Part shown: in pieces, positions 1 through 10,700 of the stretch
How the letters are laid out: every line of letters begins with the position of its first letter
Numbering within the stretch: the stretch's first letter is position 1
Source of the DNA: Saccoglossus kowalevskii
Taxonomy: Eukaryota > Hemichordata > Enteropneusta > Harrimaniidae
Assembly (NCBI RefSeq): GCF_000003605.2
Contig: NW_003131853.1
Location: 429,038-451,433 of the forward strand
Reading direction: 5' to 3'
DNA: 22,396 bases
Notes under the pieces: generated by a model
The model's database searches: none
The model's input: the letters and a program-made list of their open reading frames with translations, nothing else
What the model was told of the DNA's origin: nothing
Made by a program: the position numbers and the translations under genes

Positions 1-476
1 AATTTGCATTCTGAATTAAAATTACTATTGATAACAAAAGATAGATTAACATTGTAAACAACATAATCAATAGTGTCTCATGATTCCTTCGTGCAATCCC
101 TGGGTTTGGCAGTTTCCCCTTTAAGCAGCCTAACACTAACATCTGGGATGAACCAAGCCTTGTCTTGGGGGGGGTGCATTTTCAGATATTCAAAACAAGT
201 AGAAATGTTTATTATCACGCAGTCAATAAAACAAATAACACTCCATAGAGTACTGAGTATTGTTATCTCGGAAGTTTTATTTCCAGTATACGACTGAAAC
301 GATGATTATTTAAGAAAATTCTGTCCTATTTGTTCAGTCATTGACGGTCCCTGTTTACGTTTCGCGCTATACTTTTCAATTTGGAAGTTGAAGAATGGCA
401 CAGTTCACCGTCACAACTAAACACCTGACACATAAATAAATTTGTCGCTAATTGACAAACTGTCGTTGCCTTTCAG
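1..476. other. Left-edge non-coding stretch
   Basis: I see no supported gene here. It most likely belongs to the intron before the first visible exon of the + strand membrane-protein gene, because position 477 is preceded by a pyrimidine-rich tract ending in TTTCAG. A run of eight G near 167-174 is the only notable composition feature. A 74-codon open frame at 73-297 has no recognisable protein character and no convincing splice context. Confidence 0.6.
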
Positions 477-635
477 TTGATGTACAACACATTTTTGTAC
501 CAGGCTCAGGATGGACAGGAGTTTATATATACGATAACCAGGAAGTTCCATTCCATATGGGCTTTATCTCTAACCACAACAACCAGATACTGACGGCCAG
601 AATAAATGACGGGAAGGCGATCATTTCTATGTCTG
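477..635 (+). CDS. Membrane-protein exon A (ectodomain)
   Basis: The acceptor is TTGCCTTTCAG and the donor is G|GTAAGT. The exon begins with two bases completing a codon from an upstream exon and ends with one base of a split Gly codon. It encodes an aromatic/beta-rich stretch (GSGWTGVYIYDNQ...) without cysteine. This is the first exon of the gene visible here. Confidence 0.85.
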
Positions 636-3600
636 GTAAGTTATTCCTGTTACAATGTACTACTATTGAGTTCAATGACTGAACGCGGTCGCCATAGTCA
701 CAGTGGTGTCGACTTCAATGTGCCCAGGTGATTTAATAATGCATGAGAAAAGCATAAAATAATCTTTGCAGTTCTGAATCGAAATATCACATTTCATATA
801 ATGCAATTTAGCATTTGTCGTTACAGTATTTCTCCAGGGATCCATGAACTACCTCGACCTTGACAGTGACTTGTTTTTTTCTATTTATAACAATTTCGTT
901 TGTATAAGCAAATAGCATTTTCTCAATTTACAATTGAACTGCAACGATTAGCAGAATAGTTTCAGAAGAAACACACGTGAAATATGTGGGAATAAACTTC
1001 GCGCGACGGAAGTGTCAAAATCCAACTGAATCCAGACCAAGAAAGTTACGTTTTGGCGGAAAAAAATAATAACATACACTGTCATCTTATTTTCGATGTA
1101 TGTGTTTATTTTTCAGGAGAATATTCATCAACATCGCATACGTTAATATTCAGTGTAGATGATATCATTTTATCCAGATATGATATGCCAAGGTTTGACA
1201 AAGATACGTGGTCAATGATTGGTGTAATAAGCGTGGTCACATATCCTATGTATTTATATTCTGGTCACATGACAGGACATGGATTTGGCAATTTCCATAT
1301 GCAACTCGGTATGTAAATAACAATCTTTTCACGTATAATCACATCAATAGCGCTCTTGGCGATATTATGATCCAATTTGACGCCGGGTTAATCAGAAGAC
1401 GGCGTTGTGTATGACAAGCAGAATAATTATCATTCTACGCATGCTTGATGTCAAGTGCTATTGAGTATTCTGAAAATCTCCAAAGCAATAACATATTCAA
1501 TGTAATTTATCGATGCAACCTACTCTCGTTTTATTTATACATTATTCAACGTTTTCGAATGGTCATATCTCATAATGTTATATATCTTTTATTTCGGAAA
1601 TTAGTATCATACGATATTTCAAATGTATCATAGTTCAAGTACCTCAAATACGTAATGGGCCACTTTATCAGACTGTTCATTTAAAAATCTTCTATAAAAT
1701 AAATCTTTCTTTCGCAATCGATATTGGAGACTGAACAACAACAAAACACCATTTCCAATGATTATACATTTGTTATTTTGTCAGTTATATTATTTTTCAT
1801 GTAATGTGTTCGACACCTTTATTTGTTTTTAACTGTAAATATCATGCTAAATGTACAAATATGCACAAAGGTATATGACAACTGCTTATCATTCTAGTAA
1901 ACGCAAAACGCGTATATGCATAGTATTTCATCATAAATTCAGTCGTGTGTTACAATGAAACGGGCCAAATATCCAGTTGAGATTATCTTATTTCTGAAAC
2001 TATAAAACTGTTATATGTAAATAATATAACTGAACGGAATCGACAAATACAAATTTCCTTGTTGTGCCAGTCAAAAGGTGTACCATTTCTCGCAAAACAC
2101 ACTAAATAACGTTTGATTCAATATCGGCGGTCACTCAATGCTGAGTGACCATGACTCGTTAATACTTAATTTGATATTATTTCATGCGATTAAATATTAA
2201 TGGCGAACGAGCTCGGGGATTTTCTTTTCTTTGACTTAACAATAATATCTACTAAACGTGGTCTTTTACTTGCACGATTCTTATTGTTGTTACATTTTAA
2301 AATATAATAGGATATTGAGAAACCAGATGAATAATTAATTAATGATTATAATTTAGATCATTGCATGTGTTCTGATTTTGACTTTAAATCGCGGCTTTCA
2401 AACTAAGGAATTTTGTACAACACAAAATGCACTGAACGGAACAAACTAGTATACTTAGGTTGGATTGTTTGTCTGTTTCAGATTTAGGAAGTCAGAAAGT
2501 CTCCGATGGATTGAACGCTACGCCAGTACCGGCCTCCCACAGACATGACCTGCCGGTTAGCATGTACATAGTTCTTGGCGTACTCGTCCCTCTCGTCGTT
2601 GTGGCTTGCATAATAGCCGGTGTTTACTTCTATAGAACCAAGTAGGTATCGTGCATAAATATAGAAGATTGAACATATTGATAAAATTTCACGCATTATT
2701 AACAATGGTCACATTTCACACATAATAATATAAGATTGGTGGCATTTCAAGTAATAGGATATACTAGTATAGAATTAGTTGTTTCGTATTTCTTGATGAC
2801 CGTAAAATGTTTTGATTTGAACAAGTCATGTAATGTGTTTGTCAATTGTGTCGTATATTTAAAAAAAATGAAAAATACCAAATTATTGATTTTGATATCG
2901 ATTGGTTATGATATGTTATTTTCTTTATTTTACGATGTATTCATATATTTGGGTCACATGTTCAGGTGATATTGATTTGAATGAATTGGTATAAATTACA
3001 ACGTATGTGTTGAATGTTCACGCACTGTGTCCTATATTGTTATAGTTGACCTACATTATCTACACTCAAATATCCATATAATGTTAATGTCTTTGTAGTT
3101 TGACAACTAGCAGCACAAAATCACATCGTCGATTCCATATAGTTCATGAGTCTTTCCCAGAAACGTCCAAATATACAACTTTGTGAGCTTGCGATCGAGT
3201 TATTTGTTTATTGGTTAATTTCAGGAAACAGGGAAGCTTTCACCTGCAGACTAGTTTACTATCATTCAGCAACCCATTATATGACGGGGAACCGGTAAGT
3301 TACCATGGAAACTAATGGGTTGTTGTAGAAACGAGTATGAAGGAGTATGAGTACCTGTGAGTCAGAATGTATGTATATTGGCAGGGGTCCATAGCACGAT
3401 GGCCGAGGGGGTCAGATGGGACCACTTGCAGAAGACTTTCAATTTGTTTGACAGATAGGAATTCAATTAAATATCTTCTCATCTTTCAAGGTTGAGTGTG
3501 TATCTGAGCATCACTCAAACAAACAAATTTGCGTCACTGATTTACATACTAGTGTAGTTTGCTCGCATAAGATTTTGTCATTATAATAGATATTCAAAAT

Positions 3601-3697
3601 TCTTAAATGATTATGTATAATTGGGATTCGTGGAATTGTGGTTATAATTTTTCTTTGTTTGTTTCAGAATAGCGGTCTCAGTACAGGCCCATTATGA
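477..3697 (+). CDS. Unrecognised type I single-pass membrane protein with FxNPxY tail (3' part, five exons)
   Basis: Five exons (477-635, 1117-1308, 2482-2641, 3225-3294, 3668-3697) join in consistent phases (1, 1, 1, 2, 0) and give about 202 residues ending in TGA. The first ~125 residues look like an extracellular beta-rich segment with no cysteine at all. A Ser/Pro-containing stalk with one N-glycosylation sequon (NAT) follows, then a ~24-residue hydrophobic helix (MYIVLGVLVPLVVVACIIAG and on) and a basic stop-transfer RTKKQ. The cytoplasmic tail is about 35 residues and contains FSNPLY, an exact FxNPxY motif of the kind used by LDL-receptor-family tails to bind PTB adaptors such as Dab2, ARH or GULP. 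The start and most of the ectodomain lie left of the window. I do not recognise the ectodomain family. A receptor with clathrin-mediated uptake or PTB-adaptor signalling is inferred from the tail only. Confidence 0.85.
1117..1308 (+). CDS. Membrane-protein exon B (ectodomain)
   Basis: The acceptor is TTATTTTTCAG and the donor is CG|GTATGT, both phase 1. The reading frame continues exactly from exon A through a split Gly codon. It encodes 63 full codons with alternating hydrophobic and polar residues (HTLIFSVDDI, MIGVISVVTY), consistent with beta strands. There are no cysteines. Confidence 0.85.
1309..2481. other. Intron between exons B and C of the membrane-protein gene
   Basis: AT-rich intron of about 1.17 kb with no supported gene. 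It contains one perfect 9-bp-stem hairpin (2129-2150), listed separately. Nothing else stands out. Confidence 0.7.
2129..2150. repeat. Perfect intronic hairpin
   Basis: GGTCACTCA and TGAGTGACC are exact inverted repeats separated by four bases (ATGC). The hairpin lies alone in AT-rich intron DNA. Function is unknown: it may be a remnant of a palindromic element or an RNA hairpin in the pre-mRNA. Confidence 0.6.
2482..2641 (+). CDS. Membrane-protein exon C (stalk and transmembrane helix)
   Basis: The acceptor is TCTGTTTCAG. The donor is placed at ACC AA|GTAGGT, because reading on gives an immediate in-frame TAG. The exon encodes a short stalk with an NAT sequon, then a strongly hydrophobic helix and the basic residues RTK. 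This is the classic layout of a type I anchor. Confidence 0.87.
3225..3294 (+). CDS. Membrane-protein exon D (cytoplasmic FxNPxY motif)
   Basis: The acceptor is TTAATTTCAG and the donor is CCG|GTAAGT. It begins with one base completing Lys and ends in phase 0. It encodes KQGSFHLQTSLLSFSNPLYD and the following GEP. FSNPLY matches FxNPxY exactly, and a di-leucine lies just before it. Confidence 0.87.
3400..3425 (+). other. tRNA A-box-like fragment
   Basis: TGGCCGAGGGG resembles the D-arm/A-box region of Leu/Ser-type tRNAs (TGGCCGAGNGG). No matching B box or acceptor stem is seen downstream, so this is at most a decayed tRNA or SINE head, or chance. Confidence 0.2.
3668..3697 (+). CDS. Membrane-protein terminal coding exon (9 codons + stop)
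   Basis: The acceptor TTTGTTTCAG is followed in phase 0 by NSGLSTGPL and TGA. Only 30 nt of this exon are coding, so the rest is 3' UTR. The phase match with exon D and the strong acceptor support it. Confidence 0.8.
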   Translation, partial: NSGLSTGPL

Positions 3698-4168
3698 GAA
3701 GTGATGAGTTGCAGTCACTGATTTAATGATTATATACAAAGAGTCTGATTCTCCGCCGCCAGCCACACAAGCGTAGTATACCATTGTGACGATGTTAGCA
3801 AAGTGAACTGGGTGTACATGAAATGTGCTTGACGATAGAACGGACAGAATCTGAAGTGTATTTCTACTTCCTCCTGTCTTGATTGTTTAGCAATGAAAAA
3901 GCCGGTACTAAAGGGAGATATCGTAAACGAATAATGTAATTTTCATCGCACTTATTTCCCTTTTACGTTTATGGAAAATCTACTTGTTTCTACTTTTGTT
4001 CGAATTCGCTAATAATTTTTGAATTGGACAGATTTCTGTGGACTCTTTTCAATTTTACATGCAGCAAAGTCACCTAAATGTCAATGATGTGAAGCTTGTA
4101 GTGTAGTATAAAATCCAAGCATGTAAAATGGTTTTCTTAAAAGTGTACCAGTAGTATTGGAGAATTTG
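3698..4168 (+). other. Probable 3' UTR and downstream of the membrane-protein gene
   Basis: Follows the TGA at 3695-3697. There is no open frame and no repeat. No AATAAA lies close by. An ATTAAA is present at 4496-4501 (inside the inverted-repeat element) and an AATAAA at 4912-4917, so the polyadenylation site is unsettled. Confidence 0.45.
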
Positions 4169-4202
4169 TATACCTGTATGTATGTATGTATGTAGATGTA
4201 TG
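4169..4202. repeat. (TATG)n microsatellite
   Basis: Short run of TGTA/TATG tetranucleotides with a few interruptions, directly before the 31-bp minisatellite. Such runs commonly vary in length. Confidence 0.85.
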
Positions 4203-4221
4203 TACTGCATCTGTTCAATAC

Positions 4222-4741
4222 ACTTGCTTCTACAGTTGCATCTACTTAATGTACTCGCTACTAAGGTTGCGTCTACTCAAGCCATTCTGAGAATTATTCT
4301 AACAGTTACAACGATGGTTCGCAGTTTTGCAAAACACTTTGGCGTTTGATTTGTTCGTTTCGCTTGTCATATAGCGTGCTGTATATGATTCACTATTTCA
4401 TAGGGTGATCAACATTATGATTTGCAAACTTGGTGTACGTATTTAATAATTATTCTTCATTTCTTGTTATCTACATTGTTCATAATACAAGAAATATTAA
4501 AACATATCAAAATATTCTGTTTGTATATTCTAATTAACGCTTTTCATTTTAAAAAACTGCACTTTACCATCTTCTAATATTATAATGGATATGATAATAT
4601 TTTGCAAAGTAGCAAGTCATCTTGCTGACTGTCGATATTCTCAGAATGGCTGAAATGTACTTGCATCTACTTAATGTACTTGCTGCTACAGTTGCATCTA
4701 CTTAATGCACTTGCTGCTACAGTTGCATCTACGTAAAGTAC
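4222..4741. repeat. 31-bp minisatellite, interrupted
   Basis: The unit is close to ACTTGCTGCTACAGTTGCAT followed by CTACTTAATGT. About two copies lie at 4222-4280 and about three more (one shortened) at 4652-4741. The two blocks are separated by a 370-bp sequence with terminal inverted repeats, and the unit breaks off at CTACTCAA and resumes at AATGTACTTGC. One array was therefore probably split by an insertion. Confidence 0.8.
4280..4651. mobile_element. 370-bp MITE-like insertion with 15-bp terminal inverted repeats
   Basis: AGCCATTCTGAGAAT at 4280-4294 is the exact reverse complement of ATTCTCAGAATGGCT at 4637-4651. The interior is AT-rich, non-coding and unrelated to the flanking repeat. 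It sits inside a 31-bp minisatellite unit, which supports a real insertion. No convincing target-site duplication is visible (AA at most), so the superfamily cannot be named. Being non-coding, it would have depended on a transposase from elsewhere. Confidence 0.65.
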
Positions 4742-5082
4742 TATCATACAAGTGTGTGCAATATATGATATAAAGTTGCCAATAGTTAATATATTGTAGA
4801 AAGCAGAAAAGAAATGTTTTGCTTCTTGAACTTTACAGATAACGTCAAATTTTAAACAAAAGCAGTGAGGCTATATGATACTCTATAAATCCTGAACTAC
4901 TGGAACAATATAATAAACACTCATCCAACATGTATTAAAATGTAGCCTTGGGGAGATTATAAGATTTTCTACACAATCTTCAGAGCTTTATGAATATAAA
5001 AGTTATCAATACACAGAGTGCCAAGAATTTGTTAAAAATCATCAATCCAGTGACAAACTGTAATATGGAACACCAGTAACAG
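4742..5082. other. Intergenic AT-rich DNA
   Basis: No gene or repeat is supported. It contains an AATAAA at 4912-4917 on the + strand, a possible distal polyadenylation signal for the upstream membrane-protein gene. Confidence 0.5.
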
Positions 5083-5983
5083 TTGCTGTAACATACCACT
5101 AGAGTAATGCTTGCTGTAATGTAGTTATCCACACTTCAATGTAGTAATGATTACTGTAATGGTTGCTGTAATGTGGTTATCCACACTTCAATGTAGTAAT
5201 GATTACTGTAATGGTTGCTGTAATGTGGTTATCCACACTTCAATGTAGTAATGATTACTGTAATGTGGTTATCCACACTTCAATGTAGTAATGATTACCG
5301 TAATGGTTGCTGTAATGTGGTTATCCACACTTCAATGTAGTAATGATTACTGTAATGTGGTTTTCCACACTTCAATGTAGTAATGATCACTGTAATGTGG
5401 TTATCCACACTTCAATGTAGTAATGTGGTTATCCACACTTCAATGTAGTAATGATTACTGTAATGTGGTTATCCACATTTCAATGTAGTAATGATTACTG
5501 TAATGTGGTTATCCACACTTCAATGTAGTAATGATTACTGTAATGTGGTTATCCACACTTCAATGTAGTAATGATTGCGGTAATGTGGTTATCCACACTT
5601 CAATGTAGTAATGATTACTGTAATGTGGTTTTCCACACTTCAATGTAGTAATGATTACTGTAATGTGGTTATCCACACTTCAATGTAGTAATGATTACTG
5701 TAATGTGGTTATCCACACTTCAATGTAGTAATGATTACTGTAATGGTTGCGGTAATGTGGTTATCCACACTTCAATGTATTAATAATTACTGTAATGTGG
5801 TTATCCACACTTCAATGTAGTAATGATTACCATAATGGTTGCTGTAATGTGGTTATCCACACTTCAATGTAGTAATGATTACTGTAATGGTTGCTGTAAT
5901 GTGGTTATCCACACTTCAATGTAGTAATGGTTACCGTAATGGTTATTGTAATAGAGATTGTAATGTAGTAATGGTTACTGTAC
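5083..5983. repeat. 40-bp minisatellite, about 19 copies
   Basis: The basic unit is TGTAATGTGGTTATCCACAC followed by TTCAATGTAGTAATGATTAC. I count about 19 occurrences of the CCACACTTCAATGTAG core. Some units carry an extra 12-bp TAATGGTTGCTG segment, giving 52-bp units, and one unit is shortened to 26 bp. Each unit holds two dyads: GTGG-TTAT-CCAC and GTAAT-G-ATTAC. Units are nearly identical in the centre and diverge at both ends, as expected for an array kept uniform by unequal exchange or slippage. It is non-coding and lies between two convergent genes. Confidence 0.95.
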
Positions 5984-7623
5984 TGATGACCCAAATGAAA
6001 TATGCAAATGTATGAAGTAAAATATAAAAAGATAACATGTTGTGAATTAAAAAAAAAATTCTTTATTATCATTTGCTAAATTTTTTAGCCATCCAATTTA
6101 CAGTTAAGTTATAAATATATTTACAGCTGATTTATGTATATTTCAAAATATTCTGTGTAATAAAAAAACATCAATACTTTTCAAGACTCTGTACAATTAT
6201 TTACCAAGGCGATGAGCCTACCATTGTGCACAAACCTTATTACCATTAAGGGAAAATGAATCATGCTAAAAACTTGTGTTTAATTTATGATAAAACTAAT
6301 TGTTTAACTGAAAATCTGATAAAAGCCTGTGAATTGAATAAAAATCAAAAGAATAAAATTATAAACCAGTTTTTTACAGTACATTCCAGTGAAACAAAAC
6401 AAACTGAGGTGTCAGATGACACGTATATACAGTAACTGTCTTACAATTTTTAAGGCACAAAAGGGGTTAATTAAAAAAAACAAAAAACTCAAAAATGTGT
6501 TTTCTAAATTTGTGTTATGTCATTTCACCAAAACTACAATATGAACGTTTTCTTGTATCCCTTTGAATCATGTTACATCATGTGAATGATGTTTTTAAAA
6601 GTGTAACATAATCAAATATTTTGCCCCTTTTTTATTTTATTTACATGATATACAAATTAAAATTTTGAATTCTGGTGCAGTCTAAAATATATTAGTGTAA
6701 AACTGAATTGTAACTACGTTTTAATATTAATGATATAATCCAATGTAATCAAATGTTTTGTCACCACATTTTGTACCATAATTCTGTTGATATATCACCA
6801 CTAAACAGCCTAAACAGTTAAAAAAAAATATGGAGAATATAAATTGACCACACACTGGAGGGAATGCTGTCAAAAGATGGACGGAAAACTTTATGGTCCA
6901 TTTCAATAAATACTGTGATTATCTAACATAATTAAAAAACAACAATACATAACACATACATACAGCAAGTAAATAACCAGTTAATTATCTCTGTTGAAAT
7001 AGAGACAGCTTCAAAAATGATTGGATATTTACAAGTACAGGGAGACTGAATTTGGAAGAATAATAACCATTGTGTTCTTTCATAAACAAATTGGCTACTA
7101 CCAACATTAGTAAAAATAAATCTTTATAATAATAATGAAACAACCTTCATTGTAACTTACTGGAATGTAATCAATTCCTATAGTGAACAAAATAATTGTA
7201 GAATATTTTTTTCCCACTGGAAATAACTTTTTGACAAAAAGTGTTTTTTTCTATCTATGTTGCAAGTAGGTTATTTACTTTGATTCCTTACAAAGTGCAT
7301 GCAACATATAGAAACATTTTTACTACATGTGTTAGCACATTATTTATACAGTTATGCTGAAAAACACTGTACCAATGTTTGAAACAATGATAGATATGCA
7401 TTAATGTCAATGATATAACAAGCGTAAGTAAGGAAAAAACACCCATTTTCAGATAAACCAATTGAGTCTGCTTATTCATGTGATGAGATATTTGACAGTT
7501 TCTTTCTTCAGGCACCGATCATTATAAGATTCATTTGACCATAAATCCCAAACATCAAGGGAAATTAGACTGAGTACTGTCAAAAATGAAAGCTGAAAGC
7601 CACTAATGAGGTGCTATTTTCAT
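5984..7623. other. AT-rich spacer, including the probable TMEM67 3' UTR
   Basis: No coding sequence is supported. The part next to 7624 should be the TMEM67 3' UTR (- strand). Several A and T homopolymers are present. The open frame at 7288-7515 has no recognisable protein features. Confidence 0.6.
6631..6641 (-). promoter_or_regulatory. Candidate polyadenylation signal for TMEM67
   Basis: On the - strand this reads AATAAAATAAA, two overlapping AATAAA hexamers, about 1 kb downstream of the TMEM67 stop codon. Another - strand AATAAA lies at 6062-6067. Placement is by motif only. Confidence 0.35.
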
Positions 7624-7704
7624 CTAAATAAGAAATCTATCATCCACAAGTGTTTTGTTAGCCAAGTTGCTTCTTCCCCAGGCATCACGGATTTTACTAT
7701 AGAT
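7624..7704 (-). CDS. TMEM67: TMEM67 terminal coding exon
   Basis: 81 nt including the TAG stop (7624-7626); acceptor CATTTCCCAG, phase 0. It encodes IYSKIRDAWGRSNLA and then NKTLVDDRFLI, matching the extreme vertebrate C-terminus (ASKTLVDQRFLI). It is too short and ATG-less to appear as a free-standing frame, and was found by following the splice phase and family ending. Confidence 0.97.
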   Translation of the reverse strand: MYSKIRDAWGRSNLANKTLVDDRFLI

Positions 7705-10700
7705 CTGGGAAATGAATAGACCATTATAGCATAAATATATAATATATAACTGTAGTATTGAAAGCTATGCGGAAACAAGGAATACATCTATATATCATCT
7801 CAACATTGAATAAAGAAAAATATTGATGGGGGGGGGGGGGGTCTTAAGCTTCGTGGATTTTATGTTGCAGAGATATTCACTAGGTTTTAAATTAACTTGT
7901 TTGTGAAGGAAACACTACATTTTATTGTTAACTTTGAATATTTACTGGGTTTTAATTCAGCCCATTTAAAGATCAGACAAATAAGGTAAAATAAAACTGA
8001 ACTATATAAATTAAAGGCACATATAAACACAAATTCAAACTCACGACCACAGAAAATGTGCCTCAGTGCAGTAAACATACGCCACATCACTGCGCTATTA
8101 TAAATTCCCTTAAAAGGCAGCTTGAAATAGTGTGCAATAAAAATGTACCTACAGTGACGAGATGGACATGCGCAAGTCAAATCTCTGACATCACAAACAA
8201 CATGCGGAATAGTATAGAACATAGTATAACAGATATAGGAACCTTTACTTTGGGAACTCATATGAGCAGATGATTGCATATTTGATATATGATAACAATT
8301 ATATATATATTACTCCATAATTTGATGAATTCTAGCTCTTACTCTGAGACACCAATTTTCAACCTAAGGAGTATGTGACTACTACTACTGTGACTTAGTA
8401 CTTACCACAACCATCAAATACGTAAGTACGGCAGATAACATGTAGTTTTGGAAGATAAGATCAATAACTGAGAAGAACAAAACATCATACACAAGTAATG
8501 TGGACTCGTGGCCATGGAATAAAGCACCATCAAATGAATGACCATCATCTAAAAACAAAAAATTAATAGAATTACAAAAAATGAGAATCTCTGAAATGAA
8601 ACATACATTTATAGAATTAGCAATTTTCACTTTTTCCAAAGATCTTTAAGACATTAAATTAACTAAATATTGTAGAGATTAATTATCCTGTGTATCTGTT
8701 TGGTAGTGATTCCCAAACATAATCAACAAGATTGAGAAGAAAACAAATTGTTGTCTTGGCGACACAAATATTTGTATAAAGTGATGTTAGGAGAAAAGCA
8801 TCATGTATCCCGTAAAAGTGATTTTTAGGTCCCAGAATATGAATATCAAAAATGTCTAACAAATCAGTATCTTTGAAGAACCTACATAATTTTTTTTAAC
8901 TGAATAAAAACTGAAATAAAAAACATTATGATGCTTAAAAAGTTACTTTTCAGAAAAATTATCATAATTAAGCCAGGTTGGAATTTATGCTGCCAATATA
9001 AACATGCTTGTTCAAGAACTCATTTCATTTGGATTTTATCACGGATGAATCAGAATGATTTGATGCAGACTTTATTTAGCCGATTTGGAAACTTTGTGTA
9101 AATTTGTTTTTTATTTTATTATTACAAAAAAAAAAAAATAACACTACATAATGAGAAACGAAATTTGAATTGTGATCTGTCATTTTAACTCGAAATAGCA
9201 AACCTACATACTTACCATTAAAAAAGAATCCTTTATCAACTGGATCAAAAAATTCCATGTCTAAAATCCTCTCTAATAATAATTTATCTTTCACTATGTA
9301 ATCCAAATCACGAAGGGACTGTAAGATTAAAAGACAGGAATTAATTTCATGGGTATCTTTCAAAAGAAGCAAATTAGCATATCATCTGCTGATGCCATTT
9401 TTTTTCCATTCATTTCAGCTTACCATGGAGACATTCAGCAGACCATGTGTTTAACATTTAATCTTCATTGTTTATACTGTAAACCAATTCAATTTCAGAC
9501 AAATTGCCAAGAGTCAGGGAAAATGCTCAAATATTGTAGCAGTGTAGCTAACACTGGGGTCATAAAAAAAGAAGTTGCAGTAACCTTGGTGACCATTTCT
9601 AGTGGTGAAAGTTTGAGAGTTTATAGTATTATTCTTGTCACCCATAAATAAATAAAATAAACAATATAGAAAATCAATGGAAAGTATGTATGCATAATTA
9701 TTATACATCTAGCAATAAAAACATACACTCAGACATGGCAGCTACCTCTGATACAAGTCTGTCTATACAATCACTGTACTGACTTTGTGCATACTTTGTG
9801 GTATTTTTGTAATAATATCATTATAATACTGAATGGTCATTAAATTGCCCATATGACCTGATATGCAACCTCCAAATTCTCATGTCAGTGACCCCATGAC
9901 AAACAAGCAGCCTATCGGCTGAGATAGCTCCGCTGTTAGCAATGCACATTTCAATTAAAGAACTGAAGACATCATTAGAAAATGAACAATATGAATAGTA
10001 TCAAAGCAATCGGACTTACAGTTTTTAACAAGAAGTCGAAAATATCACTTTTTACCAAAAATTACAAAAATATTCACCAAAATAAATTAATTAGAGAATT
10101 GAAGATATCATCACAAAATGAACAAATCTGAGAGAGTTCCACATGTAGTACCTATATATGTAATATCAAAGAATTGAACTATTGATTTTTAACAAGAAGT
10201 CGAAAATATCACTTTTTACCAAAAATTGAAAAAATATTCACCAAAATTAGAGAATTGAAGATATCATCACAAAATGAACAAATCTGAGAAAGGTCCACGT
10301 GTAGTACCTATATATGTAATATCAAAGCAATCGAACTTGCGTTTTTTAACAAGAAGTCGAAAATATCACTTTTTACCAAAAATGACAAAAATATTCACCA
10401 AAATTAGAAAATGAAAGATATCATTACAAAATGAACAAATCTGAGGGAGGTCCACATGTAGTACCTATATATGTAATATCAAAGCAATTGGACTTGCGGT
10501 TTTTGACAAGAAGTTGAAAATATCACTTTTTACCAAAAATTACAAAAATATTCATCAAAATTAGAGAATTGAAGATATCATCATGAAATGAACAAATCTG
10601 AGTTAGAACCACATGTAGTACCTATATATGTAATATCAAAGTAATTGCACTTGCGGTTTTTAACAAGAAGTCGAAAATATCACTTTTACCAAAAATGACA

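Larger units (their letters stand above)
7705..8405. other. Last TMEM67 intron
   Basis: 701 bp. It contains a G14 homopolymer (7828-7841), a possible decayed SINE head (about 8028-8090) and a short AT dinucleotide run near 8300-8311. Long open frames on both strands (7887-8279, 8058-8273) overlap each other and show no family resemblance. Confidence 0.7.

Noticed and set aside
73..297. 74-codon open frame near the left edge as a first exon of the + strand gene
   Set aside because: There is no donor in suitable phase to join the exon at 477, and the translation lacks a signal peptide or protein-like composition.
3400..3425. tRNA-Leu/Ser gene
   Set aside because: Only the A-box region resembles a tRNA. 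There is no B box, anticodon arm or acceptor stem pairing.
5083..5983. Many copies of TTATCCACA, identical to the bacterial DnaA box, suggesting a replication origin
   Set aside because: The motif is simply part of the minisatellite unit. The window is clearly an animal nuclear locus with spliced genes, where DnaA boxes have no role.
5083..5983. CRISPR array (regular ~40-bp repeats)
   Set aside because: The whole unit repeats, with no unique spacers, no cas genes, and a eukaryotic context. It is a minisatellite.
7887..8279. 130-codon open frame, the second longest in the window
   Set aside because: It lies wholly in the last TMEM67 intron, overlaps an antisense frame of similar length, and has no recognisable domain. 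The flanking exons join perfectly without it.
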